The translations under genes and the position numbers were made by a program. Source: Roseomonas sp. E05 (GTDB lineage Bacteria; Pseudomonadota; Alphaproteobacteria; Acetobacterales; Acetobacteraceae). From it: a stretch of 55,165 nt of DNA. A model generated the notes under the pieces. The model searched no databases. It had not been told where the DNA came from and was given only the letters and a program-made list of their open reading frames with translations. How positions within the stretch are numbered: the stretch's first letter is position 1; the number at the start of each line of letters is the position of its first letter. Location of the stretch: positions 1-55,165 of the forward strand of contig NZ_JASIRT010000033.1 in assembly GCF_030063475.1 (NCBI RefSeq), in the 5' to 3' direction. This document shows, piece after piece, positions 36,310 to 44,853 of the stretch.

Positions 36310-37710
36310 ATGGCCACACGCGAAGGCGCCATCGGGCGCGCACTGGATTTCTTTGACCGCGGTGGCTTCCGCGATCTCCTGGCGGGGCTGGTGGCCATTC
36401 CCTCCACCTCGCAGGAGGCGCAGCATGCCGAGGCGCTCGGACGCTATCTGGAGACCGCGATTCGCCCCTGGCTGGAGCGGCTCGGCTTCACCATCGCCCT
36501 GCACGAGAACCCCGAGCCGGACTTCGGCCCGATCCTGACCGCCACGCGCATCGAGGACCCGGCCCGGCCGACCGTGCTGCTCTACGGGCATGGCGACACG
36601 GTCGCGGGGCTCGATACCCAGTGGTCGGCCGGGCTTTCGCCCTGGGTGCTGACCGATCGCGGCGACCGCTGGTACGGCCGCGGCACCGCCGACAACAAGG
36701 GCCAGCACGCGCTGAACATCGCCGCCCTGGAGGCAGTGCTCGCCGAACGGGACGGCCGGCTCGGCTTCAACGTCAAGCTGGTGCTGGAGATGGCTGAGGA
36801 GCGTGGCAGCAAGGGCCTGCGCGCCTTCGTCGCGCAGCAGGCCGGGACGCTGGCCGCCGACGTGCTGATCGCCTCGGACGGGCCACGCGTCGCGCCGGAT
36901 CTGCCGACCATCGCCTCCGGTACCCGCGGCACCTTCCATTTCGACCTCGCCGTGCGGCTGCGCGAGGGCGGGGTGCATTCCGGCCACTGGGGCGGCCTGA
37001 CGACCGATCCGGCGGTGGTGCTGGCGCATGCGCTCTCCACCATTATGGACCGCAACGGCAAGATCCTGGTGCGCAGCTGGTTGCCCGCCGGCGGCGCGGT
37101 GCCCGCTGCGGTGCGCGCGGTGCTGGAGGGCTGCCCTGTGGGCGGTGGCGACGGCGCGGCCAGCATCGACGAGGGCTGGGGTGAGCCGGGCCTCACCGCC
37201 GCCGAGAAGATCTATGGCTGGAACAGCTTCATCGTGCTGGCGATGACCAGCGGCGTGCCGGCCAACCCGGTCAATGCCGTGGCGCCGGATGCGCGGGCGC
37301 ATTGCCAGATCCGCTATACCGTGGACAGCGACCCGGCGCAGTTCGAGGCTGCGCTGCGGCAGCACCTGGATGCGCATGGGCTCGGTCTGGTGCGGATCGA
37401 GAATGCCGGCATCCGCATGCCGGCCAGCCGCACCGCACCGGATCACCCCTGGGTGCGCTGGGCGCAGGCCAGCATGGAACGAAGCCTCGGCCGGCGGGTG
37501 CAGATCATCCCCAACAGCAGTGGGGGCCTGCCCGGCGACGTCTTCGTGGACCATCTCGGCGTGCCGCTGGTCTGGGTGCCGCACAGCTATAACGGCTGCA
37601 AGCAGCATGGCCCTGATGAGCACCTGCTGATCGGCCCGGCGCGCGAGGGCATCGCTGGCTTCGCTGGCATGTGGTGGGATCTGGGCGAGGCAGGCACGCC
37701 CGATCGCTGA
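36310..37710 (+). CDS. M20-family metallopeptidase/amidohydrolase
   Basis: The 466-residue enzyme belongs to the M20 dipeptidase/ArgE/carboxypeptidase group. Metal ligands and catalytic residues are visible in LLYGHGDTVAG, WYGRGTADNKGQH and the EMAEERGS glutamate pair, with a final histidine in YNGCKQHGPDEHLL. A dimerisation domain sits in the middle (TFHFDLAVRLREGGVHSGHWGG). It hydrolyses a peptide or N-acyl amino acid in the cytoplasm; no signal peptide is present. The ATG follows GGAGGGGTCGCA. Confidence 0.88.
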   Translation: MATREGAIGRALDFFDRGGFRDLLAGLVAIPSTSQEAQHAEALGRYLETAIRPWLERLGFTIALHENPEPDFGPILTATRIEDPARPTVLLYGHGDTVAGLDTQWSAGLSPWVLTDRGDRWYGRGTADNKGQHALNIAALEAVLAERDGRLGFNVKLVLEMAEERGSKGLRAFVAQQAGTLAADVLIASDGPRVAPDLPTIASGTRGTFHFDLAVRLREGGVHSGHWGGLTTDPAVVLAHALSTIMDRNGKILVRSWLPAGGAVPAAVRAVLEGCPVGGGDGAASIDEGWGEPGLTAAEKIYGWNSFIVLAMTSGVPANPVNAVAPDARAHCQIRYTVDSDPAQFEAALRQHLDAHGLGLVRIENAGIRMPASRTAPDHPWVRWAQASMERSLGRRVQIIPNSSGGLPGDVFVDHLGVPLVWVPHSYNGCKQHGPDEHLLIGPAREGIAGFAGMWWDLGEAGTPDR

Positions 37711-37723
37711 GCGGAGCATGCGC

Positions 37724-37760
37724 GGCAGGGCAGCGCGGCTGCCCTGCCGGGGGCGTTTTC
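37724..37760 (+). terminator. Rho-independent terminator after the M20 gene
   Basis: GGCAGGGCAG (37724-37733) and CTGCCCTGCC (37739-37748) form a perfect 10-bp stem with a CGCGG loop. GGGGGCGTTTTCC follows. Confidence 0.8.
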
Positions 37761-37936
37761 CGATCGTCTGGACAAATTTTCTGGGGTTTTAATCAACTTT
37801 CAGCTATTGAGCTTGCTGGCGACCTTGCCTTTTTCAGCGACAAAATAGGCACAGTGACGGTGAAGCTATCCTCCGCTGCGGATCCCCGCACCGCCTGGGG
37901 GGCCTACTCCGCTCCGGAGCAGGCGCGGAAAACCAC

Positions 37937-39208
37937 ATGAAGGTGCCGTCCGCACCGGCCGGAGAGCAGGCACGCCTCGTGGCCCTGGAAATGACGGGGT
38001 TGACCACGGGACTGCCGGATCCGCGCATCGAGGACGTGGCGCGCCGGGCCGCGATGCTGCTCGAGCGCCCCTTTTCGGCCGTGACGCTGATCGAGGCAAA
38101 CCGGCAGCTCGTCCGGTTCGGCAGCCCGGAGTTGCGCGGGTCCGTGCCGCGGGAGGAATCCTTCTGCACCGAGGCATTGCGCCGGCCCGGCGAGGTCCTG
38201 GTGGTGGAGGATGCGCGGGATGATCCGCGCTTCACCCGGCTTTCCCTGGTCCGTGGCGAGCTGGGGCTGCGCTTCTATGCGGGCAGGCCGATCTGCGCGC
38301 CCGGAGGCCTGCCGCTCGGTGCGCTCTGTGTGCTTGATCAGCAGCCCGGCCGCCTCTCGCCCGAGCAGCGCGGGATGCTGCATCGGCTTGCCAGCGAGAT
38401 CGAGGCGCTGATCGCGGAGCACCAGAGCCGCCGCCAGGAGCGGCAGGCGCTGATGCAGGATTTGCGGCTGGCCGTGGCGAATGACGAATTGCGCCTCCAC
38501 TGGCAGCCGATCGTCGGGGCTCGGTCCCTGCGCGTCTATGGCCACGAGGCCCTGGCCCGCTGGCAGCGGCCGCTCCATGGCGCGGTGCCGCCGGGCCGCT
38601 TCATCCCTCTGGCGGAACAGGATGGGCTGGTCGGGCGCATCGATATCGCGATGCTGCGCAAGGCCTGCGCCCAGGCCGTCGGCTGGCCGCAGCCGATGCG
38701 GGTCTCGGTGAACTTCTCCGCCGACTGGGTCCGGCAGGCGGGGACGACCCTGCCGCATCTGGTGGAGCAGGAACTTGCCCGCAGCGGCCTCGCGGCGGAT
38801 CGTCTGGTGGTTGAAATCACCGAGGGGGTGCTGATCGACCATCCCGATTGCGCTCTGGCCAAGGTCCAGGCGCTGCGCTCCCTGGGCGTCCGCGTGGCGC
38901 TGGATGATTTCGGGACGGGCTACTCCTCCCTCAGCTATCTGGAGCGCTTTCCTTTCGACGTGCTGAAGATCGATCGCAGCTTCCTGAGGCGCCTGGGCCA
39001 GGAGCCGCGGGCGGAGGTGGTGCTGCGCGCCACCTTGCGGCTTGGCCGCGAACTGGGCATGACGGTCTGCGCCGAGGGCGTCGAGGACAAGGAGCAGCTC
39101 GCCTTTCTCCAGCAGGAAGGCTGCGACCTGGTACAGGGCTACCTGCTCGGACGGCCGAGTGAGACGATCCTGGACCGGTGCCATCTCTCTTCGGGCGAGA
39201 ACGGCTGA
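37937..39208 (+). CDS. GAF-EAL cyclic-di-GMP phosphodiesterase
   Basis: The 423-residue cytoplasmic protein has an N-terminal GAF domain (about residues 28-160) and a C-terminal EAL domain. The active-site residues EALAR (204-208) and DDFGTGYSS (323-331) and the EGVED stretch near 380 are kept, so it should degrade c-di-GMP. No GGDEF domain is present. The GAF sensory ligand is unknown. A fairly AT-richer leader of about 190 bases precedes the gene; it contains no riboswitch that I recognise. It is the second c-di-GMP enzyme in the window. Confidence 0.9.
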   Translation: MKVPSAPAGEQARLVALEMTGLTTGLPDPRIEDVARRAAMLLERPFSAVTLIEANRQLVRFGSPELRGSVPREESFCTEALRRPGEVLVVEDARDDPRFTRLSLVRGELGLRFYAGRPICAPGGLPLGALCVLDQQPGRLSPEQRGMLHRLASEIEALIAEHQSRRQERQALMQDLRLAVANDELRLHWQPIVGARSLRVYGHEALARWQRPLHGAVPPGRFIPLAEQDGLVGRIDIAMLRKACAQAVGWPQPMRVSVNFSADWVRQAGTTLPHLVEQELARSGLAADRLVVEITEGVLIDHPDCALAKVQALRSLGVRVALDDFGTGYSSLSYLERFPFDVLKIDRSFLRRLGQEPRAEVVLRATLRLGRELGMTVCAEGVEDKEQLAFLQQEGCDLVQGYLLGRPSETILDRCHLSSGENG

Positions 39209-39294
39209 ACGGCGCCTCCCCCCAGCGGCTGGCCGAGGCCGTCCGCCCCTGGCGCTGCCCGACGACAATGCGTTTCTCCGGAGAAGCCCCGAGC

Positions 39295-39708
39295 ATGATT
39301 GCCGCGCCGCGCCTCGCCTTCGCCCTGCTACTGTCCGCCGCCGCTCTGCCGGCACGGGCCGAGGACGAGGGCTGGACCCGCTTCCTGCCCGATCTGGCCC
39401 CTGCCATGGTGGCCTGCCTGCAGGGGCAGGCGGGAGGCGCCGTCAGCGCCGCACTGCCGATGAACCACGGCCGCGCGCTGGTGCGGCTGGAGCGGCCCGA
39501 TGGGGAACGGCTGGAATGTGTCGCCGAGCTTGCGCCGCCCGGCCAGCCGGCGCGGCCCGAGAGCCTGAAGCCCCTCGGGGCGGCGCCGCCCCTCCCGGGG
39601 GAGGACGAGCGGCGCTTCACCCTCACGCGCCCCTGCGCCGCGGCGAAGCCGGTGCCGGACGCGGCAGGGCAGCCGCTGGGCTGGCTGAGCCTGGCCGGCT
39701 GCCGCTGA
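39295..39708 (+). CDS. Exported protein of unknown function
   Basis: The 137-residue protein has a clear signal peptide (APRLAFALLLSAAALPARA) and a small mature domain of about 115 residues with three cysteines. FLPDLAPAMVACL opens it and LGWLSLAGCR closes it. It is not recognised. The ATG at 39295 precedes the signal directly; the frame is open back to 39178. It lies 86 bases after the GAF-EAL gene and could be co-transcribed. Confidence 0.6.
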   Translation: MIAAPRLAFALLLSAAALPARAEDEGWTRFLPDLAPAMVACLQGQAGGAVSAALPMNHGRALVRLERPDGERLECVAELAPPGQPARPESLKPLGAAPPLPGEDERRFTLTRPCAAAKPVPDAAGQPLGWLSLAGCR

Positions 39709-39718
39709 TGGCGGGCGC

Positions 39719-39826
39719 CTAGAGCATTTTCCGTTCGCCCTGGCTCACGGAAAACGCTCCAGCCATTTGTTTTGACGAGCATCTTCACCCGTTCCGGTGA
39801 TGCCATCGGAACGGGATCTGCTCTAG
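39719..39826. repeat. 108-bp CTAG-bounded MITE-like inverted-repeat element
   Basis: The element starts CTAGAGCATTTTCCGTTCG and its other strand starts CTAGAGCAGATCCCGTTCCG, an imperfect 20-bp terminal inverted repeat. Each end also carries its own smaller inverted repeat: CATTTTCCG/CGGAAAACG on the left and CCCGTTCCG/CGGAACGGG on the right. The unit lies between two gene ends and codes for no protein. It resembles small non-autonomous repeats seen between genes in alphaproteobacteria. Confidence 0.65.
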
Positions 39827-40101
39827 GGCTCCGGGCTGCGGGAGATGGTGACGCGGTACCGCCCCAGCCCGACTTCAAGCGCGCCAGGCTCGCGCTGCCA
39901 GAGCCAGGCGCTGGTCTGCTCCCAGCGGCTGTAGGTCTCAAGCCTGCCGAGCCGGAAGAAACCGGAGAGCGGGCCGTCGATCTCCGCCTCGAAGCGCCCC
40001 CAGCGGAAGATCAGCAGCGGCCAGCGGCCGGCCGCGCGGGGGGTGTGCAGGAAGGCGCCGTCATACGGCGCAGGGGCGAGGGCAGGCGCGGCTGCATTCA
40101 T
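39823..40101 (-). CDS. Small hypothetical protein whose stop lies in the CTAG element
   Basis: The 92-residue protein is not recognised. From about residue 25 it has an ordered, tryptophan-rich composition (RWPLLIFRWGRFEAEIDG, then FFRLGRLETYSRWEQTSAWLW). No signal peptide or membrane segment is seen. The ATG at 40101 was taken; an in-frame ATG at 40152 would add 17 proline-rich residues. Its TAG stop is part of the terminal CTAG of the repeat element at 39719-39826, so the natural C-terminus may have been changed by the insertion. Confidence 0.5.
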   Translation of the reverse strand: MNAAAPALAPAPYDGAFLHTPRAAGRWPLLIFRWGRFEAEIDGPLSGFFRLGRLETYSRWEQTSAWLWQREPGALEVGLGRYRVTISRSPEP

Positions 40102-40316
40102 AGGGGTTGTCCACGGGGGATGGGGGCGGCCTGGGAAGCCAAGCCTCAGCACGAGAGGGTTTATCTCTTCAGGCTGCCGATCAACTCACAGGGGCGGGAG
40201 GATGTGGCCCCGCGCAGGCCGGAATCCTGTGCCTGCCAGACGGCGCAAAATGGGGAAAAATGGTCCGCAACAAAGCCTTCGCCCCTTCGCCGCCGCAGCC
40301 CGACCGAAGCCGGGGG

Positions 40317-40345
40317 AGGGGGAGGGCGCGCGCCGCCCTTCCCCT
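40317..40345 (-). terminator. Hairpin downstream of trpE(G)
   Basis: AGGGGGAGGGCG (40317-40328) and CGCCCTTCCCCT (40334-40345) form a 12-bp stem with one G-T pair and a five-base loop. It lies about 20 bases after the trpE(G) stop. There is no clear T-run. Confidence 0.6.
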
Positions 40346-40366
40346 CTGACGCGGATGTGACGGCGC

Positions 40367-42529
40367 CTACTCGGCGGCGGCCGGCGCCGCCGCCAGCCGC
40401 GTCAGCAGGCCCGCCACCAGCGGCATGCCGATCCGCGCCGGATCCGTCATCAACGATTCCGGATGGAACTGCACGGCGGAGAGCGGCAGGCTCCGGTGCT
40501 CGATGGCCATGATCACGCCGTCCTCGGTCTCGGCGGTGGCGATCAGCTCCTTGGGCAGCGCCACGCGCCGTGCATGCAGCGAGTGGTAGCGGCCGACCGG
40601 GAACTGCTCAGGCAGCCCCTCCAGCAGGCGCCCGCCGAGATTACGCACCACCGAGGGCTTGCCGTGCATCGGCAGCGGAAGGATGTCCAGCGCGCCGCCG
40701 AAATGCTCGACCATCCCCTGCAGCCCAAGGCAGACGCCGAAGGCCGGCAGGCCACGCTTCACCACCAGGTCCAGCGTCTCGGACATGGCGAAGTCGGCAG
40801 GGCGGCCGGGGCCGGGGGAGAGCAGCACCAGGTCAATCGCCGTGCCGCGCTTCAGCTCCTCGCGCGCCAGGTCCGGCCGCAGGGTGCGGACGGTGGCACC
40901 GGCGGCACGGAAGTAGCTGGCCAGCGTGTGGACGAAGCTGTCCTCGTGGTCCACCAGCAGCACCTGCATGCCGGAGACCGCCGGGCGCGGCGCGGCGGAG
41001 GCGCCGGCGGCGGCCGGCACCTCGCCACGGATGGCAGCGAACATGGCGCTGGCCTTCAGGCGGCACTCGGCCTCCTCGGCGGCGGGCTCGCTGTCATGCA
41101 GCAGGGTGGCCCCGGCCCGCACCTCGGCCACGCCTTCCTTCAGGCGGATGGTGCGCAGCGTCAGGCCGGTGTTCATGTTGCCGTCGAAGGTCATGCGCCC
41201 GATGGCGCCGCCATACCAGCGGCGGGCCGAGCGCTCCTCGGCCTCGACATGGCGGATCGCCCAGGTCTTGGGCGCGCCCGTCACCGTCACCGCCCAGGCA
41301 TGGGAGAGGAAGCCGTCCAGCGCATCCATCTCCGGCAGCAGCGTTCCCTCGACATGGTCCACGGTGTGGATCAGGCGGGAATACATCTCGATCTGCCGCC
41401 GCCCGATGACCTTGACGGTGCCGGGGACGCAGACCCGCGCCTTGTCGTTGCGGTCCACATCCGTGCACATGGTCAGCTCGCTCTCCTCCTTGGTGGAGTT
41501 GAGCAGGGTGCGGATGTTGGCGGCGTCCTCCAGCGCGTCCCGGCCGCGCTTGATGGTGCCGCTGATCGGGCAGGTCTCGATGCGCCTGTCCTCGACCCGG
41601 ACGAACATCTCCGGCGAGGCGGCGATCAGGAACTCGCCCTCGCCGAGATTCATCAGCGCGCCATAGGGGGAGGGGTTCACGCGGCGCAGGCGGTCGAAGA
41701 TCTCGCTCGGCGCGTCGGCGCAGGTGGTGGCGAAGGTCTGGCCGAGCACCACCTCGAACAGGTCGCCGCGCTCGAAGGCCTTCTTGGCGCGCTCGACCAT
41801 GGCGGCGTACTCGCCGGGGCCGTAGTCGCTCTCGGCGGGGGTGGTGTTGCCGCCGGCGCGGAACGGATCGGCCGGCGTCTCGCGCGGCAGGCCGGCGGTG
41901 GAGCGGCCCTCGAAGGTGAAGTCGTAGCGGTGCAGCATGGCCGCGCCGCGCATGTGGTCCCGTACCAGGATCTCGTCCGGCAGGTAGAGGACGAGGTCGC
42001 GCTGGTCCTCGGCGCGCGGCAGGCGCAGCGGCATCGGCTCGAACTGGAAGACCAGGTCGTAGCCGAAGGCACCGTAGAGGCCGAGATGCGGGTCCTCCGG
42101 GCTGCCGAACAGGTCGCGCAGCACGCGGAGCAGGGAGAAGACGGAAGGCTGCCGGGAACGCTCCTCCTCGGCGAAGCGGCCCTCGGGCGCCTTCACGCTG
42201 GCGGCGATGCGGTCCGTGCCGACCTCCAGCGAGGCCAGCTCGGGCATGGCGCGCAGGGCGGGGGCGATGGCGGCGAGCAGCAGCGTGCCACGCTCGTTCA
42301 GGGCGCGCAGCGTGACGTCGCGGCCGCGGGCGGCGAGCATCAGCGGCGGGTCGGAGAAGCCCAGATCCCAGCGGGTGTAGCGGCCCGGGAACTCGAAGGA
42401 GGAGGAGAGCAGCACGCCGCGCTGCCGGTCCAGCCGGCGGGCAAGGGCGGCGATGCTCTGGCTGCCATCCGCCTCGAGCACCTCACGCTGGATCGTCAGG
42501 CCGCCTTCGGTTCGGTAGGTCGTCTGCAT
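40367..42529 (-). CDS. trpE(G): Fused anthranilate synthase TrpE-TrpG
   Basis: The 720-residue protein makes anthranilate from chorismate and glutamine, the first step of tryptophan synthesis. The chorismate-binding TrpE part covers about residues 1-505, with CPISGTIKRG, the CTDVDRNDKARVC segment and TVTGAPK. A short Ala/Pro linker leads to the glutamine amidotransferase TrpG part, with the oxyanion loop SPGPGRP, catalytic Cys600 in FGVCLGLQGM and the His689/Glu691 pair in QFHPES. The fusion is typical of Rhizobium/Azospirillum-type alphaproteobacteria. Expression is controlled by the leader peptide and attenuator at 42583-42687. Confidence 0.97.
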   Translation of the reverse strand: MQTTYRTEGGLTIQREVLEADGSQSIAALARRLDRQRGVLLSSSFEFPGRYTRWDLGFSDPPLMLAARGRDVTLRALNERGTLLLAAIAPALRAMPELASLEVGTDRIAASVKAPEGRFAEEERSRQPSVFSLLRVLRDLFGSPEDPHLGLYGAFGYDLVFQFEPMPLRLPRAEDQRDLVLYLPDEILVRDHMRGAAMLHRYDFTFEGRSTAGLPRETPADPFRAGGNTTPAESDYGPGEYAAMVERAKKAFERGDLFEVVLGQTFATTCADAPSEIFDRLRRVNPSPYGALMNLGEGEFLIAASPEMFVRVEDRRIETCPISGTIKRGRDALEDAANIRTLLNSTKEESELTMCTDVDRNDKARVCVPGTVKVIGRRQIEMYSRLIHTVDHVEGTLLPEMDALDGFLSHAWAVTVTGAPKTWAIRHVEAEERSARRWYGGAIGRMTFDGNMNTGLTLRTIRLKEGVAEVRAGATLLHDSEPAAEEAECRLKASAMFAAIRGEVPAAAGASAAPRPAVSGMQVLLVDHEDSFVHTLASYFRAAGATVRTLRPDLAREELKRGTAIDLVLLSPGPGRPADFAMSETLDLVVKRGLPAFGVCLGLQGMVEHFGGALDILPLPMHGKPSVVRNLGGRLLEGLPEQFPVGRYHSLHARRVALPKELIATAETEDGVIMAIEHRSLPLSAVQFHPESLMTDPARIGMPLVAGLLTRLAAAPAAAE

Positions 42530-42582
42530 CGGGAACTCCGGGCTGGGCTGCCACGGGGTCCGGAACGATCGGCTGCAGGATC

Positions 42583-42653
42583 AAAAAAAGCCGCCCGGAA
42601 CTCCGTGGCGGCCGTGGGAACAGGAAAACGCGGGCCGCCTTAGGAGAGCGGCC
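42583..42653 (-). promoter_or_regulatory. trp attenuator (alternative hairpins ending in a T-run)
   Basis: On the minus strand four segments can pair alternatively: 1 GGCCGC (42648-42653), 2 GGCGGCC (42633-42639), 3 GGCCGCC (42607-42613), 4 GGCGGC (42590-42595). 1:2 is the pause hairpin, 2:3 the antiterminator, and 3:4, followed by seven T (42583-42589), the terminator. Segment 1 overlaps the end of the leader peptide. A ribosome stalled at its Trp codons would free segment 2 to pair with 3 and let transcription reach trpE(G). Confidence 0.88.
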
Positions 42654-42687
42654 ACCACCAAGCTTGAGGGGGAATGCGCGTGATCAT
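42640..42687 (-). CDS. trpL: trp leader peptide
   Basis: A 15-codon frame encodes MITRIPPQAWWWPLS, with three consecutive Trp codons directly before the attenuator hairpins and ending in TAA. This arrangement matches the rhizobial trpL leaders that control trpE(G). Its role is to sense charged tRNA-Trp: slow translation of the WWW run shifts the RNA to the antiterminator form. AAGAAG just upstream is a modest ribosome binding site. Confidence 0.9.
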   Translation of the reverse strand: MITRIPPQAWWWPLS

Positions 42688-42689
42688 GG

Positions 42690-43048
42690 CGCTTCTTATT
42701 CCATGCGAGGGTCAGGAAAGCAAGCGAGGATTCGCAGGGGAAGGCCGACGAATTCCTCGTGGCTGCCGCACGGCCTGGCGCGATTCCTGCCCTGCCCAGG
42801 GTGTTTTCCTTGACGCCAGAGTGTTTTCCTTGACGAGGGACAGGCCGGACCGTAGATACCGCTCCCTGATCCGCCGAATCTTTGGTGATGCCGCCGCCCT
42901 ATGGGAGGCATTGCCAGTAAGATGGCGGATGAATCCTTGGTCGGCGCCTCACGGGAGGCCCGGCTCCGTCGCTCCGCGAAGGCTCGCGCAGCGGCGCGTT
43001 TTGTTTTGGGCGGGTGTCGGCCCGCATGAAAGGACGGCGGCGGCCACG
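42690..43048. other. Intergenic region between divergent trpL and ffh
   Basis: No gene was found in this 359-base stretch. It must hold the trpL promoter on the minus strand, where TTGCTT and TGGAAT elements lie at a weak match within 40 bases of the leader start. It also carries the ffh promoter with the duplicated GTGTTTTCCTTGACG segment (42801-42835) and a leader of about 190 bases before ffh. The frame open from 42674 into ffh shows no extra domain. Confidence 0.55.
42830..42858 (+). promoter_or_regulatory. Sigma-70 type promoter for the ffh operon
   Basis: TTGACG (42830-42835) and TAGATA (42853-42858) are spaced by exactly 17 bases. The -35 lies in the second of two tandem copies of GTGTTTTCCTTGACG (42801-42815 and 42821-42835, 20-bp period). 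Only the second copy has a matching -10 at the right distance. Confidence 0.6.
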
Positions 43049-44452
43049 ATGTTCGAGGCTTTGTCGGGCAAGCTGAACGGGGTCTTTGACCGGCTGCGCC
43101 GCCGCGGCGCGCTGTCGGAGGCGGACGTGTCGGAGGCGCTGCGGGAGGTCCGCATCGCGCTGCTCGAAGCCGATGTCGCGCTGCCCGTCGTCAAGGACAT
43201 CGTCAACAAGGTGCGCGAGCGCGCGGTGGGGCAGGAGGTCATCCGCTCCGTCTCCCCGGCGCAGCAGGTCGTCAAGATCGTCAACGACTGCCTGGTCGAG
43301 GCGCTCGGTGGGGGCGCCCCGGGGGCGGACGGCGTGGAGTACGTCCCCGGCCTCAGCCTGAATGCGGCGCCGCCGGTGGCGATCCTGATGATCGGCCTGC
43401 AGGGCTCGGGCAAGACCACGACCTCAGGCAAGATCGCGCTGCGGCTGCGGACGCGGGAGAAGAAGAAGGTCCTGCTGGCCAGCCTGGACGTGCAGCGCCC
43501 GGCGGCGCAGCTCCAGCTGGAGACGCTGGCGAAGCAGGCTGGCGTCACCAGTCTGCCGATCATCAAGGGCCAGTCGCCGCTGGAGATCGCGGCGCGAGCC
43601 ATGCAGGTGGCGCGCGGCGAGCTGTATGACGTCGTCATCCTCGACACCGCCGGCCGGCTCTCGATCGACGAGGAGCTGATGGCCGAGGTCGCCGCCGTGA
43701 AGGCCGCGACCAAGCCGCATGAGAGCCTGCTGGTCGTGGACGCCATGACCGGCCAGGACGCGGTGAACACCGCGCGGTCCTTCAACGAGCGGGTCGGCGT
43801 CACCGGCATCGTCATGACGCGTGTCGATGGCGATGCGCGCGGTGGCGCGGCGCTGTCCATGCGGGCGGTGACGGGCGCGCCGATCAAGCTGCTGGGCGCC
43901 GGCGAGAAGCTGGACGCGCTGGAGGACTTCCACCCCGACCGCATCGCCGGCCGCATCCTCGGCATGGGCGACATCGTCTCGCTCGTCGAGCGCGCCGCCG
44001 AGACGATCGACAAGGCCGAGGCGGAGAAGCTCGCCGCGAAGATGCAGAAGGGTCAGTTCGACCTGGAGGACTACGCGGCGCAGCTCAAGCAGATCAACAA
44101 GATGGGCTCGCTCTCGGGCATCCTGGGCATGCTGCCGGGCATCGGCAAGCTGAAGTCCCAGCTCGAAGGGGCCAATCTCGACAATTCCATCCTGAAGCGT
44201 CAGGCCGCCATCATCGGCAGCATGACGCCGAAGGAGCGCCGCAACCCCGAGATCCTGAAGGCGTCGCGCAAGCGCCGCATCGCGCTGGGCTCGGGCACCA
44301 CGGTGCAGGAGGTCAACCGGCTGCTGAAGCAGTTCGACGACATGTCCGTGATGATGAAGCGGATGAACAAGCTTGGCCAGAAGGGGCTGATGCGCGGCGG
44401 GCTCGGCGCGCTTCTCCCCGGTGGCGGGGGCGGCGGCAAGCGCCCCTTCTGA
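43049..44452 (+). CDS. ffh: Signal recognition particle protein Ffh
   Basis: The 467-residue GTPase binds 4.5S RNA and signal sequences on nascent membrane proteins and docks with FtsY. It has the N domain (LSGKLNGVFDRLRRRG), the G domain with P-loop GLQGSGKTTT, DVQRPAA, DTAGRL and TRVDGDARGG, and the methionine-rich M domain with its GSGTTVQEVN RNA-binding helix. The ATG at 43049 gives the standard N-terminus. It heads the ffh-rpsP-rimM-trmD-rplS cluster. Confidence 0.97.
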   Translation: MFEALSGKLNGVFDRLRRRGALSEADVSEALREVRIALLEADVALPVVKDIVNKVRERAVGQEVIRSVSPAQQVVKIVNDCLVEALGGGAPGADGVEYVPGLSLNAAPPVAILMIGLQGSGKTTTSGKIALRLRTREKKKVLLASLDVQRPAAQLQLETLAKQAGVTSLPIIKGQSPLEIAARAMQVARGELYDVVILDTAGRLSIDEELMAEVAAVKAATKPHESLLVVDAMTGQDAVNTARSFNERVGVTGIVMTRVDGDARGGAALSMRAVTGAPIKLLGAGEKLDALEDFHPDRIAGRILGMGDIVSLVERAAETIDKAEAEKLAAKMQKGQFDLEDYAAQLKQINKMGSLSGILGMLPGIGKLKSQLEGANLDNSILKRQAAIIGSMTPKERRNPEILKASRKRRIALGSGTTVQEVNRLLKQFDDMSVMMKRMNKLGQKGLMRGGLGALLPGGGGGGKRPF

Positions 44453-44482
44453 TCAACCTGACAGCCTACTAAGGAACCGAAT

Positions 44483-44824
44483 ATGTCCCTGAAGATCCGC
44501 CTCGCGCGCGCCGGTGCCAAGAAGCGCCCCTACTACCACATCGTGGTGGCCGACAGCCGCTCCCCGCGCGACGGCCGCTTCATCGAGAAGGTCGGCAGCT
44601 ACAACCCGATGCTGCCCTCCGACCATGCCGAGCGCGTCCGTCTGCAGGACGAGCGCATCAAGCATTGGCTGAGCAACGGCGCCGTGGCGACCGACCGTGT
44701 GGCGAAGTTCCTCGGCAAGGCCGAGCTGGCCCCGATGCCGGTGTTCCGCGAGCAGCCGAAGCAGTCCGCGCCGAAGAAGAAGGCGCAGGAGCGCGCCGCC
44801 GCGGCCGCCGCCGCGGCCGGCTGA
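44483..44824 (+). CDS. rpsP: 30S ribosomal protein S16
   Basis: The 113-residue protein begins [25 protein letters not shown], the conserved start of S16, followed by [12 protein letters not shown]. The C-terminal tail ([16 protein letters not shown]) is an alanine-rich extension common in alphaproteobacteria. It sits 30 bases after ffh, behind AAGGAACCG. Confidence 0.97.
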   Translation: MSLKIRLARAGAKKRPYYHIVVADSRSPRDGRFIEKVGSYNPMLPSDHAERVRLQDERIKHWLSNGAVATDRVAKFLGKAELAPMPVFREQPKQSAPKKKAQERAAAAAAAAG

Positions 44825-44853
44825 GCGGAGCCCCACGAGCGCGCTGACCCGCC

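Noticed and set aside
37760-37936. Possible c-di-GMP riboswitch before the GAF-EAL gene
   Set aside because: The leader is somewhat AT-richer, but no GEMM-type conserved core could be found by eye.
43026-43076. 16-codon mini-ORF overlapping the ffh start
   Set aside because: Arg-rich chance frame with no separate evidence; AGGACGG upstream of ffh is equally explained as the ffh site.
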